From Pseudomonadota bacterium (lineage in GTDB: Bacteria; Pseudomonadota; Alphaproteobacteria; Micavibrionales; Micavibrionaceae), in contig JACQIJ010000132.1 in assembly GCA_016198545.1 (NCBI GenBank), forward strand, positions 1-12,899: a DNA stretch of 12,899 nucleotides. Direction: 5' to 3'. The notes beneath the pieces were generated by a model. It ran no database searches. It had not been told where the DNA came from and worked only from the letters and a program-made list of their open reading frames with translations. Positions 1-7,636 of this stretch are shown here, piece after piece. A program made the translations under genes and the position numbers. Positions within the stretch are counted from its first letter, which is position 1. Every line of letters begins with the position of its first letter.

Positions 1-277
1 CTTCGTCTTCATCGTCGTCGTCTTCCTCCTCCTCCACATCCTCGAGGCTCACCACCGTGTCATCGGCGGCCTCTTCCGTTTCTTCCCCCGCGGCTTCGGC
101 GGGTGCAGGCGTTTCATCGTTAGCGACCGCGCGGCGGCGGCCTTTGGTCTTTACCTCGCCGGTAAATTCCGCCCCGCAGGACGGGCACAGAACAGGACGT
201 TTGTTGAAGTCATAAAAGCGCGTACCGCATCCCATGCAGATACGCTTTAATCCCTTTGGTTCGGCAGTGGCAGCCAT
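1..277 (-). CDS. TIGR02300 (FYDLN-type) acidic zinc-ribbon protein, partial at the C-terminus
   Basis: The gene reads off the left edge, so only the first 92 codons are present. The N-terminus carries two Cys pairs (C14-M-G-C17 and C31-P-S-C34) bracketing the block RFYDFN (residues 20-25), close to the FYDLN signature of this alphaproteobacterial family; the four cysteines probably bind zinc. A basic stretch (KGRRR) follows, then an Ala/Pro-rich linker and a tail of almost pure Glu/Asp running to the window edge, as expected for the family. The molecular function of the family is unknown. The start is set by a strong Shine-Dalgarno (GGAGGA on the minus strand, about 6 nt before ATG). A perfect TTGACA hexamer lies on the minus strand at 347-342, but I see no convincing -10 after it. 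It is divergent from the thiolase gene. The identification is firm; the role is not. Confidence 0.88.
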   Translation of the reverse strand, partial: MAATAEPKGLKRICMGCGTRFYDFNKRPVLCPSCGAEFTGEVKTKGRRRAVANDETPAPAEAAGEETEEAADDTVVSLEDVEEEEDDDDEDE

Positions 278-376
278 ATGTCATCCTCCGCTTGTTGTAA
301 ATGCATTCTTCCGACCATTTGCTGCCCGATTTCACGGCTTTTGTCAAAAGGAATCTATCATTAAAAACCCGTAGAT

Positions 377-412
377 TCCCGGCCCCGGCGCATATAAAAT
401 ACAGGGCCGGGA
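377..412. promoter_or_regulatory. 9-bp perfect inverted repeat flanking a -10-like TATAAAAT upstream of the thiolase
   Basis: The arms TCCCGGCCC (377-385) and GGGCCGGGA (404-412) are exact reverse complements separated by 18 nt. The spacer holds TATAAAAT (393-400), the only good -10-like sequence in this gap; no good -35 is visible upstream. The right arm ends just before the purine-rich ribosome binding site GGAGAGGGAGA. If transcription starts from this -10, only the right arm would be in the RNA, so an operator is the likelier reading. If it starts further upstream, the repeat would fold as a hairpin next to the binding site. No regulator is encoded nearby, so the ligand is unknown. Confidence 0.45.
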
Positions 413-427
413 GAGGGAGAATCATTC

Positions 428-1558
428 ATGCAAACACCTGTCGTCATTTGCGGATACAAGCGGACGCCGTTTCATTTTGCCAATAAGGGGGCGCTGGCTT
501 CGGTGCGGCCCGATGACATGGCGGCCGCCGTTGTGGCGGCGCTGATCAGGGAGACGGGCGTGACGCCTGGCGATATCGAGGACCTGCTGATGGGATGCGC
601 TTTTCCGGAAGCCGAGCAGGGGTTCAATCTGGCCCGCATTGTCGTCAATCTGGCCGGGTTGCCGGAAAGCGTAGGCGGGGCGACTGTCAATCGGTTCTGC
701 GGGTCTTCCATGACGACGTTGCAGATGGCGGCCGGCTATATCCAGATGGGCGCAGGCGAAGTTTTTGTATGTGCGGGCGTTGAATCCATGACCCGTATAC
801 CAATGGGCGGGTTCAACCCGATGCCGAACCCGAAACTGGGGAAAATATATCCGCAGGCCTATATGGGCATGGGGGAAACGGCGGAAAACCTTGCCAAGAA
901 ATATCAGATAACCCGGAAAGATCAGGAACAGTTTGCATATGAGTCCCATAAGAAAGCGGCCGAGGCGCAAAAAATAGGAAAATTCAGGGACGAAATTGTC
1001 CCGATAGGGGATGTGAAGGAGGACGGAACGATACGGCCCGATACCACGGTCGAAACGCTTGCCGGCCTGCGACCCGCTTTTGACACGGAAGGAACCGTTA
1101 CGGCCGGAACGGCATCGCCCCTGACCGATGGCGCAGCAGCCGTCTTAGTCGCATCAGAGGCATATGCGAAAAAGAACAAGCTGCCGATCATGGCGCGCAT
1201 CCGCTCCATTGGCGTCGCGGGTTGCAAGGCGGAGATCATGGGCATCGGCCCCGTTCCGGCCACGCAGAAAGCGCTGAAGCGCGCGGGCATTGACCTGAAA
1301 AATATCGATATTGTCGAACTGAACGAAGCTTTTGCGGCGCAGTCGCTTGCGGTCATAAAGGAATTGGGAATAGATCAGAAGAAATTGAATCTCGATGGCG
1401 GCGCAATCGCGCTGGGCCATCCCCTGGGCGCATCGGGCGCGCGCATCACCGGAAAACTGGCAAGCCTGATGCAACGGCATCAAGCGCGTACGGGCCTTGC
1501 CACGATGTGCATCGGCGGCGGTCAGGGCACGGCAATCATTCTTGAAGAAGCGGCGTGA
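428..1558 (+). CDS. fadA: Acetyl-CoA C-acyltransferase (thiolase)
   Basis: This 376-aa type II thiolase would cleave 3-ketoacyl-CoA with CoA in the last step of beta-oxidation, or run in reverse as acetoacetyl-CoA thiolase. All catalytic elements are present: nucleophile Cys91 in NRFCGSS, the NEAFA block, His331 in GHPLGASG and the proton-donor Cys361 in CIGGGQG. Length is slightly short of the usual 390-400 residues but both domain ends are intact. The ATG follows a purine-rich binding site (GGAGAGGGAGA) by 7 nt. The next gene starts within its stop codon (TGATG), implying translational coupling. The matching dehydrogenase/hydratase lies about 3 kb downstream, separated by a minus-strand gene, so the two are probably not one transcript. 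Thiolase identity is certain; substrate chain length, and hence FadA versus PhaA/AtoB-like use, cannot be read from the sequence. Confidence 0.93.
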   Translation: MQTPVVICGYKRTPFHFANKGALASVRPDDMAAAVVAALIRETGVTPGDIEDLLMGCAFPEAEQGFNLARIVVNLAGLPESVGGATVNRFCGSSMTTLQMAAGYIQMGAGEVFVCAGVESMTRIPMGGFNPMPNPKLGKIYPQAYMGMGETAENLAKKYQITRKDQEQFAYESHKKAAEAQKIGKFRDEIVPIGDVKEDGTIRPDTTVETLAGLRPAFDTEGTVTAGTASPLTDGAAAVLVASEAYAKKNKLPIMARIRSIGVAGCKAEIMGIGPVPATQKALKRAGIDLKNIDIVELNEAFAAQSLAVIKELGIDQKKLNLDGGAIALGHPLGASGARITGKLASLMQRHQARTGLATMCIGGGQGTAIILEEAA

Positions 1559-2772
1559 TGCAGGATGATGATTTTCTACAGGAACTCGGCCTTCCGCTCG
1601 GGTATGACCTTGATCGCGTCGAGCAGCGTTTTGTCGAGCACATAAAAAAACGCATTCAAATTATTGCCGAGAATTACAGGGAGGAAACAATCGCGGCTGA
1701 GGAAAACTGGCTCCGAAAATTTTACGGCTACTTTTTCCAATATGCGCTGCACTGGGCTGAGGAAGAAGCGAAAAAGTCAAAAGAGAAGCCCAATCATCCT
1801 GATGCGCCGAAATTAAAGCTTGCGGCCCGCGAAACGATCCATGCGTTGCAGCAGATGATTGTCGAGTTTTCGCAATGTTATCTGCGTTTGAACTGTTTTA
1901 TGACTCTTGTGCGCAACGTAATAAAAAGTGAAGAAGTCAGGCTGGGCATCCAGGGCAATATACGGTGGACGGCGGACGCGGGCATCGTTCTGGATCGCAA
2001 CAAGAAAATGAAGAAGAAGCTGCTTGATGATATCAGGCGCTATCAGGATGCGCGCGAAACAATCGATAAAATCGAAGCGCATCTTTCAAATATCGGCCAG
2101 GCGCTGGAAAATCTTTTGGGGTCCGCAAAGAAAGAAAAGTTCATGCGCAGCATCGTGGCCGCCCTGCGCACGGCGGATTCAAAAAAGGCGGCAACGGCAT
2201 TGAAGAATATTGCCCAGGAAAAGAAGAAATTCACGCTCGACCAGAAAAAAGCGGATGTTCTGCAAAAAATCATTGCGGATGAGGGGAACGCTTTGACAGG
2301 CCTCGTTTTCGGCAATATCGCTTTGTTGCGCGGCGGGGATGGCAAATTGTTTTTGCGGCGCTCGGAGACGGATATAGCGCACAACGCCAATATACATGAA
2401 TTGCGAAAAATAAAGGCCTTCCTGGCGAAATATCACCTGCCGTACATGGAATACAAACTGGATACGCTGCAATTGATGCGGGACAAGTTGCTGGTGATCG
2501 GTTCCCTTGAAAGCCTGATGACAATCTATCGCCGCCTGGTCGCGGGCATCGCATTGCCGATGCCCGATATCAAGGATGTAAAGATTTATGAAGGCGAAGT
2601 CGTCAATAACGTCAAATGGCTTCTGGACGGGCGCTATCAGGAAATTCCCAAGATTCTTTCCTGGGCCAACGAAGTCGTTGCGGAATTCAGGCAGGGGCGG
2701 GATGACCAGGCTGAAATGGAGAATATGCCGCTTGAGGAGATATCTGTAATTGCGGCGGGTTCTGAGGATTGA
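1558..2772 (+). CDS. Unrecognised alpha-helical 404-aa protein coupled to the thiolase
   Basis: I do not recognise this protein. It has no signal peptide, no transmembrane segment and no nucleotide-binding or catalytic motif that I can see. It is rich in Lys, Glu, Ala and Leu and looks almost wholly helical, with heptad-like stretches around residues 140-260 that could form coiled coil (for example the KKMKKKLLDD region and the AQEKKKF region). An aromatic-rich block (FYGYFFQYALHW) lies near residues 56-67. The C-terminal tail is acidic. The ATG chosen overlaps the thiolase stop as TGATG; a GTG three bases earlier (1555) is an equally possible start. Upstream Shine-Dalgarno character is weak (GAAGAAG), consistent with coupled translation. 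The next gene begins 30 nt after its stop. Base composition and codon use resemble its neighbours, so I see no sign of recent transfer. Confidence 0.8.
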   Translation: MQDDDFLQELGLPLGYDLDRVEQRFVEHIKKRIQIIAENYREETIAAEENWLRKFYGYFFQYALHWAEEEAKKSKEKPNHPDAPKLKLAARETIHALQQMIVEFSQCYLRLNCFMTLVRNVIKSEEVRLGIQGNIRWTADAGIVLDRNKKMKKKLLDDIRRYQDARETIDKIEAHLSNIGQALENLLGSAKKEKFMRSIVAALRTADSKKAATALKNIAQEKKKFTLDQKKADVLQKIIADEGNALTGLVFGNIALLRGGDGKLFLRRSETDIAHNANIHELRKIKAFLAKYHLPYMEYKLDTLQLMRDKLLVIGSLESLMTIYRRLVAGIALPMPDIKDVKIYEGEVVNNVKWLLDGRYQEIPKILSWANEVVAEFRQGRDDQAEMENMPLEEISVIAAGSED

Positions 2773-2802
2773 TCCGGTTAAAAACAAATCTGTTTGTATG
2801 GG

Positions 2803-3828
2803 ATGGAAAAATATTTTACAGGAGATGGTGTTCGCTGGCTAAAGCCTGATGCACGCGGCGTTTCGCGGAAAGATATCCTGCAAAAACGCCACGTCATCAA
2901 GCGCGCCGTGCGGGATTGCCTGCACAAGGAAGGTTTCATCGAAATCGACATGCCGCTTCTGGTGCGCGGGACGACGCCCGATGCGGCGATCGATTCATTT
3001 TCCGTGGAAGATGATCGTTATCTGACTACATCCACCGAATACCAGATCAAGCGGATGGAGGCGGGCGGCTTCAAGAAGCTTTATACCCTGACGCAGAACT
3101 TCCGGCGCGGCGACCGGGGGCGTTTCCGCAACCCGGAATTCACGATGTTGGAATGGGCGAGGGTCGGTGGTACGCTGGCGCAGATTGAAAGCGATGTTGA
3201 ATGCTTCACGCTGCGGGCGCACGAAACCATGGGCGGCAGCGGTTTTCTCGAATACGACGGCCATATAATAAATCTCGCTACGCCGTGGGACCGGCTGAGC
3301 ATCGCTGCGGCGGTAGAAAAATACACAGGCGCGGCGTTGCCCGACTTCACGGCGGCTGGTTTTGCCGCCGTGCTGGAAAAAGCGGGTCTTGCTGTCAAGG
3401 ATGAGTGGCGCGGCGACGCCGTTTTCCTGTTCACCGTTTTGCTTGACCATGTGCAGAAGTTTTTAGGATTTGAAAGGCCGGTGTTCCTATGCGACTGGCC
3501 TGATTTCCTGACCTCCTCGGCGCAGGCGCATGTATCGGGTGCATTCATAGAGCGCAGCGAACTGTTCATCGCGGGCATGGAACTGAGCGATGGCTTTCCG
3601 TCCCTGACCGACGCGGCGCGGCAGCGGAAAAACTTTGCGGCGCAGCAGGATCGTCGTAAAAATGAAGGGCTTCCATCCGTCGTCCTCGATGAAAAATATC
3701 TTTCCATGATGGATGACGGTTTACCCGCTGGAGCCGGGATGGCGCTGGGCTTTGACCGGCTGGTCATGCTTCTGACCGGCTGTACGGACATATCGTCCGT
3801 CCTCGCTTTCAACTGGGATGAACTTTAA
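2803..3828 (+). CDS. epmA: EF-P lysine lysyltransferase EpmA (GenX/PoxA-type class II synthetase-like protein)
   Basis: EpmA is a paralogue of the lysyl-tRNA synthetase catalytic core that attaches (R)-beta-lysine to a conserved lysine of elongation factor P, which helps ribosomes through polyproline stretches. This 341-aa protein has no N-terminal anticodon-binding domain, as expected. Visible blocks are TTSTEYQIKRM, the motif 2 region ending NPEFTMLEW, the GMELSDGFPSLTDA segment and motif 3 GMALGFDRLVMLLTG. The motif 2 loop reads FRRGDRGRFR where the E. coli protein has FRNEEMGRYH, so the acidic residue is shifted or replaced. ATG 2803 is preferred because family similarity begins after it; an in-frame TTG at 2794 is a weaker option, and neither has a clear ribosome binding site. 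EpmB and EF-P genes are not in this window. The stop codon overlaps that of the convergent gene. Confidence 0.87.
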   Translation: MEKYFTGDGVRWLKPDARGVSRKDILQKRHVIKRAVRDCLHKEGFIEIDMPLLVRGTTPDAAIDSFSVEDDRYLTTSTEYQIKRMEAGGFKKLYTLTQNFRRGDRGRFRNPEFTMLEWARVGGTLAQIESDVECFTLRAHETMGGSGFLEYDGHIINLATPWDRLSIAAAVEKYTGAALPDFTAAGFAAVLEKAGLAVKDEWRGDAVFLFTVLLDHVQKFLGFERPVFLCDWPDFLTSSAQAHVSGAFIERSELFIAGMELSDGFPSLTDAARQRKNFAAQQDRRKNEGLPSVVLDEKYLSMMDDGLPAGAGMALGFDRLVMLLTGCTDISSVLAFNWDEL

Positions 3829-4367
3829 TACAGGCGCAGGGCGTAAACGTCTTCCGGCGCGCCGTCGTGCGTCATTTCACCGCGGCGGGTCATGCCGAAT
3901 TTCTCAGCCACGCGCGCGCCGTCCGGCGACACGGTGACGGCGGCCAGTCCCCGGTGCGGCGCAACGCGCACGACGCGGGCGAAATCCTGAATCATCGCTT
4001 TGCTTTCAGGCGTTTTATGAAGCGCGGGGATGATGCTGTAATTGAACAGGTATAGGTAATCGCCCCCCCGCGACAGGCCGGGCAGCGGCATGATTTGTCC
4101 CCGGTGGGTCAGGGTCTGCGGCGCGTCGTGCAGCCGGTCGAAAATAGCGCGCGCGATCGGATACCAGCCCGTATAGCCTACAGGCTTGTTGCCTTTCAGG
4201 TAGAGCCTGAACCCGTCGGGAAAAGCATTGATGACGGCGCGCAGGCGCGGCTCGTCAACCTTGTCTTCCGGCGCAGCGTAGCATGCCCAGTCGGCGGCCA
4301 GAACGTCTGTAATAAATTCTTCGCGGTCCGGGGCGTCGGCGATGCCGATTGCATGGAGGAGCTGCAT
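3825..4367 (-). CDS. GNAT-like acetyltransferase, probable
   Basis: This 180-aa soluble protein has the size of a single GNAT domain. The C-terminal part resembles the last strands and helix of GNAT folds: a segment RVVRVAPHRGL, then VSPDGARVAEKFGM (residues 146-159), comparable to the usual 'N..A...YeklGF' ending, then a short final strand. I do not see a textbook (Q/R)xxGx(G/A) acetyl-CoA loop, so the family call is tentative and the substrate unknown. The middle is rich in aromatics (GYTGWYPIA and DYLYLFNYSI). The start is supported by AAGGA on the minus strand about 6 nt before the ATG. It converges on epmA with the two TAA stops overlapping, leaving no room for a terminator, and it is divergent from the beta-oxidation gene at 4490. 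Confidence 0.72.
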   Translation of the reverse strand: MQLLHAIGIADAPDREEFITDVLAADWACYAAPEDKVDEPRLRAVINAFPDGFRLYLKGNKPVGYTGWYPIARAIFDRLHDAPQTLTHRGQIMPLPGLSRGGDYLYLFNYSIIPALHKTPESKAMIQDFARVVRVAPHRGLAAVTVSPDGARVAEKFGMTRRGEMTHDGAPEDVYALRLY

Positions 4368-4444
4368 TTTTTCCTTTGCTGCGACCGTACAATACTACGT
4401 AAACTAATGCAAGCTTTGCGAACGGTTTCAGATCCGCTAAATGC

Positions 4445-4453
4445 TGCTATGAT
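4445..4453 (+). promoter_or_regulatory. Candidate extended -10 promoter for the dehydrogenase/hydratase run
   Basis: TGCTATGAT at this site is a TGn-TATGAT extended -10 element, one mismatch from TATAAT. The best -35 at usual spacing is the poor GTTTCA (4425-4430, 17-bp spacer), which is acceptable for an extended -10 promoter. Transcription would start near 4460, about 30 nt before the ATG at 4490. It lies in the 122-bp divergent gap and is the only good promoter candidate there. It probably serves the + strand genes down to about 10233. Confidence 0.42.
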
Positions 4454-4489
4454 GCCGGGGTGGTTTGATCTGTTCGGAAAGGCATTAAC

Positions 4490-6862
4490 ATGATCATCAG
4501 CAAAGTCGCCGTTATCGGTTCGGGGGTTATGGGTTCGGGGATTGCCGCGCAGGTGGCGAATGCGGGCATTCAGGTCGTTTTGCTGGATATTAAGCCAAAG
4601 GACGGAAGCAACTTGGCTGCGAAGGCGGTTGAAAAAATGCTGAAGGCTGATCCGGCGCCTTTCATGCACAAGGACAATGCGAATCTGATTGCAACGGGCA
4701 ATCTTGAGGATGATTTGAAGCTTTTGTCGGATTGCGACTGGATCATCGAGGTTGTGCTCGAGGACCTGAAAGTCAAGCACGCAACCTATGAGAAAATAAA
4801 TAAGCACCGCAAGAAGGGATCTGTCGTTTCATCAAACACATCGACTATCCCGCTTCAAAACCTTGTCGAGGGTCGGGGCAAGGATTTCGAAAAGGATTTT
4901 CTTATCACTCACTTTTTCAATCCGCCGCGCTATATGCGCTTATTGGAACTGGTAGTTGGGAAAAATACGCGCAAGGACGCCGCTGATGCGATTGCGCAGT
5001 TTTGTGACGTGAATTTGGGCAAGGGGGTTGTGCGTTGCCACGATACGCCGGGTTTCATTGCCAACCGTCTCGGCGTGTTCTGGATGCAGTGCGGCCTGAA
5101 CGAGGCGGTTGAAAGAAAAGTCCCGATTGAAGTTGCCGATGCCATTATGTCCAAACCGGTTGGCATTCCGAAAACGGGGATTTTCGCGCTGATCGACCTT
5201 GTGGGCGTCGACCTGATGCCGCATCTGGCGGAGTCGATGCTGTCCACGCTGCCCAAAAACGACTGGTACAGGAAAATTTACAAGGATTACCCTTTCGTGC
5301 ACCGGATGATCGCGGTCGGCTATACGGGGCGCAAGGGCAAGGGCGGTTTCTATCGCCTCAATCCCGATCCGGCGAAAAAGAAAGAAAAACAGGCTCTGTC
5401 TCTGTCCGCCGATATTTTTGACGAAGGCATGTACCGCAAGGCGGATAAGCCGAAGCTGGCTTCAATGGATGCGGGGAAGAAAGGCCTGCGCGCTGTCATG
5501 GAAACAGATGACGAAGGCGGGAAATACGCGTGGGCCGTTTTATCGAAGACATTGGCTTATGCGGCGTCTCTCGTGCCGGAAATCGCCGACGATATCGCAT
5601 CGGTCGATGAGGCTATGCGCCTTGGCTATAACTGGAAAAAGGGCCCGTTCGAGATGATCGATGATCTTGGCCCCGCATGGTTTGCCGGAAAACTCAAATC
5701 GGATAAGATAGACGTACCGGAAATGGTGAAGAAGGTCGGCGGCGGCGCGTTCTACAAGGTAGAAGGCGGAAAGCGCCATTATTTTGGAACGGACGGCAAG
5801 TATCATCCCATTGTTCGCTCTGAAGGCGTGCTGCTGCTGTCGGATATAAAGCTGGCATCGAAGCCTGTCATGAAAAATGGGTCAGCCTCCGTTTGGGATG
5901 TTGGCGACGGCGTTCTATGCTTCGAGAAAACAAGCAAGATGAACACGTTCGACGAGCAGATTTTCGAGCTGCTGATGAAAACCATCCAGACCATCGGCGA
6001 CGGCAAGGGGCGATACAAGGCTCTTGTCGTTTACAATGAGGGATCCGCTTTTTCCGCCGGGGCAAATCTGGGTCTGGCGCTGTTCATGATAAACATCGCG
6101 ATGTGGCCGCAGGTGGAAGAATTTATCGCCGGCGGGCAGCGCGTTTACAGGGCTCTGAAATTCGCGCCGTTTCCGGTCGTTTCTGCGCCGTCCGGCCTTG
6201 CGCTGGGCGGCGGCTGTGAAATCCTGCTTCACTCCGATCATGTGCAGGCGCATGCCGAAACCTATACGGGACTGGTGGAGGCCGGCGTAGGCTTGCTGCC
6301 TGCATGGGGAGGGTGTAAGGAGATGATTTTGCGTTTCCGCAACCGTCAGAAGGCAAAACATAACCAGATGTGGTTTTCGCCCGCGAACGACCCAATGACG
6401 GCCACGCGGCAGGCTTTTGAGACCATAGGCATGGCTGCGGTCGCAAAATCGGCGGCGGAGGCGAAGGCGATCGGGTATTTCCGCGATTCGGACGGCGTTA
6501 CGATGAACCGCGACCGCCTGCTTTACGATGCGAAACAGAAGGCGCTTGCGCTTGCGAAGGATTACAAGGCTCCGGAGCCCGTAAAGGACATCCGCCTGTC
6601 CGGTCCATCGGGAAAATACGCGCTTGATATGGCTGTCGCGGATTTGAAAAAGAACGGTAAGGCTACGCCTTACGACGTTGTCGTTTCGTCCCATATTGCT
6701 GCCGTGTTGACGGGCGGGGAGAAGGCCGACTGGACAAAACCTGTAAACGAAGATGATCTTCTCAATATGGAACGGGCGGAGTTCATCAATCTTTTGCGCA
6801 ATGAAGGTACGATGGCGCGCATAGAATACATGCTCGATAACGGGAAACCTTTGCGGAACTGA
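4490..6862 (+). CDS. Multifunctional 3-hydroxyacyl-CoA dehydrogenase / enoyl-CoA hydratase (FadN-type domain order)
   Basis: The 790-aa enzyme would carry out hydration of trans-2-enoyl-CoA and NAD-dependent oxidation of 3-hydroxyacyl-CoA in beta-oxidation. Domain order is dehydrogenase first, hydratase last, the reverse of FadB/FadJ and like Bacillus FadN. The Rossmann start is G10-S-G-V-M-G15 with Asp33 at the end of strand 2. The catalytic pair is His141 in THFFNPP and Glu153 in LLELV, with the same 12-residue spacing as in FadB; DTPGFIANRLG follows. A second dehydrogenase C-domain lies at about 350-420 (GYNWKKGPFEMIDDLG). The crotonase domain spans about 480-720 and keeps both acid-base glutamates, Glu577 (GGGCEI) and Glu597 (GLVEAGVG), 20 residues apart as in mammalian crotonase. 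The ATG follows GGAAAGG by about 8 nt. The partner thiolase is at 428-1558. The stop is 15 nt before the permease start. Confidence 0.93.
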   Translation: MIISKVAVIGSGVMGSGIAAQVANAGIQVVLLDIKPKDGSNLAAKAVEKMLKADPAPFMHKDNANLIATGNLEDDLKLLSDCDWIIEVVLEDLKVKHATYEKINKHRKKGSVVSSNTSTIPLQNLVEGRGKDFEKDFLITHFFNPPRYMRLLELVVGKNTRKDAADAIAQFCDVNLGKGVVRCHDTPGFIANRLGVFWMQCGLNEAVERKVPIEVADAIMSKPVGIPKTGIFALIDLVGVDLMPHLAESMLSTLPKNDWYRKIYKDYPFVHRMIAVGYTGRKGKGGFYRLNPDPAKKKEKQALSLSADIFDEGMYRKADKPKLASMDAGKKGLRAVMETDDEGGKYAWAVLSKTLAYAASLVPEIADDIASVDEAMRLGYNWKKGPFEMIDDLGPAWFAGKLKSDKIDVPEMVKKVGGGAFYKVEGGKRHYFGTDGKYHPIVRSEGVLLLSDIKLASKPVMKNGSASVWDVGDGVLCFEKTSKMNTFDEQIFELLMKTIQTIGDGKGRYKALVVYNEGSAFSAGANLGLALFMINIAMWPQVEEFIAGGQRVYRALKFAPFPVVSAPSGLALGGGCEILLHSDHVQAHAETYTGLVEAGVGLLPAWGGCKEMILRFRNRQKAKHNQMWFSPANDPMTATRQAFETIGMAAVAKSAAEAKAIGYFRDSDGVTMNRDRLLYDAKQKALALAKDYKAPEPVKDIRLSGPSGKYALDMAVADLKKNGKATPYDVVVSSHIAAVLTGGEKADWTKPVNEDDLLNMERAEFINLLRNEGTMARIEYMLDNGKPLRN

Positions 6863-6877
6863 CAGGAAAAGCTTTCT

Positions 6878-7636
6878 TTGGTAACATCGTCATTTTTTAT
6901 TTACATCCTGATAGGTTTTTTCGCTCAGCTTATAGACGGTGCGCTGGGCATGGCGTACGGGACGCTTTGCACGGCCATATTGCTGGCGATGGGGGTTCCG
7001 CCTGCGACGGTCAGCGCCGGTGTTCATTCGGCCCAATTTTTCACAGCCGGGCTGTCGGGCGTGGCGCATACGCTTCTGAAAAACATAGATTGGAAGCTGT
7101 GTGTGTCGCTTGCGTTTGCAGGCATTTTGGGGGGAATCATAGGCGCGCTTTTTCTGGTGCATGTCGATACTGATTCCATCCGTCCGTGGATTTCAGGATA
7201 TCTTTTACTCTTAGGCATTCTTATTGTTCTCCGGTCTCTGAAAGGTGAAAGGCCGGAAAAGAAAAGAGATGATCGCGGGCCCGGTATTTTTACGCCCGTC
7301 CTGGGTTTTTTCAGTGGCCTTCTGGATGCCATCGGCGGCGGGTGGGGTCCGATGGTGACATCGACGCTGATTGCGCGTGGCGAACCGCCGCGCTATGCCA
7401 TCGGGTCGGTCAATACGGCCGAGTTTTTCGTCAAAACCGCCATCGCAGCGACTTTTTTTACGACGATTGGCTTGGTGTTTCATAAAATCGTCATCGGGCT
7501 TCTGATTGGCGGCGTTTTGGCAGCGCCGTTCGGGGCATATATCCTGCGCATAGTAAACCCGCGGATGTTGATTGGTATGGTCGGCGGCCTTATCATAGCT
7601 TTGAGCCTCTACCAGCTTTCAAGGGCGCTATTCTGA
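6878..7636 (+). CDS. TSUP family (TauE/SafE-type, DUF81) membrane permease
   Basis: The 252-aa protein is strongly hydrophobic with about eight predicted membrane helices. It shows the internal duplication typical of the TauE/SafE family: IDGALGMAYG (residues 18-27) is echoed by LDAIGGGWGP (149-158), and SAGVHSAQFF (46-55) by IGSVNTAEFF (175-184). A charged loop (about 121-133, GERPEKKRDDRG) separates the halves. Family members export or import sulfite, sulfonates and related small anions; the substrate here cannot be told from sequence. The start is TTG, supported by AGGAAAA (6864-6870) about 8 nt upstream; the next in-frame ATG would remove part of the first helix. It lies 15 nt after the beta-oxidation gene and overlaps the next gene as TGATG, so it is probably in the same operon, with no obvious metabolic link. 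Confidence 0.88.
   Translation: MVTSSFFIYILIGFFAQLIDGALGMAYGTLCTAILLAMGVPPATVSAGVHSAQFFTAGLSGVAHTLLKNIDWKLCVSLAFAGILGGIIGALFLVHVDTDSIRPWISGYLLLLGILIVLRSLKGERPEKKRDDRGPGIFTPVLGFFSGLLDAIGGGWGPMVTSTLIARGEPPRYAIGSVNTAEFFVKTAIAATFFTTIGLVFHKIVIGLLIGGVLAAPFGAYILRIVNPRMLIGMVGGLIIALSLYQLSRALF

Noticed and set aside
1..60. CTTC/CTCC-rich stretch as a simple-sequence repeat
   Set aside because: It encodes the acidic Glu/Asp tail of the FYDLN-type protein, which is normal for that family.
342..347. Minus-strand TTGACA as part of a promoter for the FYDLN-type gene
   Set aside because: The -35 is perfect but no -10-like hexamer lies 16-18 nt further on; not reported as a promoter.
301..486. 61-aa + strand frame starting in the divergent gap
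   Set aside because: It crosses the promoter region and the thiolase start in another frame, with no binding site and no similarity I recognise.
422..970. 182-aa minus-strand open frame opposite the thiolase
   Set aside because: It lies wholly antisense to a well-conserved thiolase, has low-complexity Arg/His-rich translation and no ribosome binding site; it is a shadow frame.
3081..3812. 243-aa minus-strand open frame opposite epmA
   Set aside because: The composition (Ser, Arg, Pro rich) and lack of motifs mark it as the antisense shadow of epmA.
5915..6694. 259-aa minus-strand open frame opposite the hydratase domain
   Set aside because: It is antisense to the crotonase domain whose catalytic residues are all readable on the + strand.
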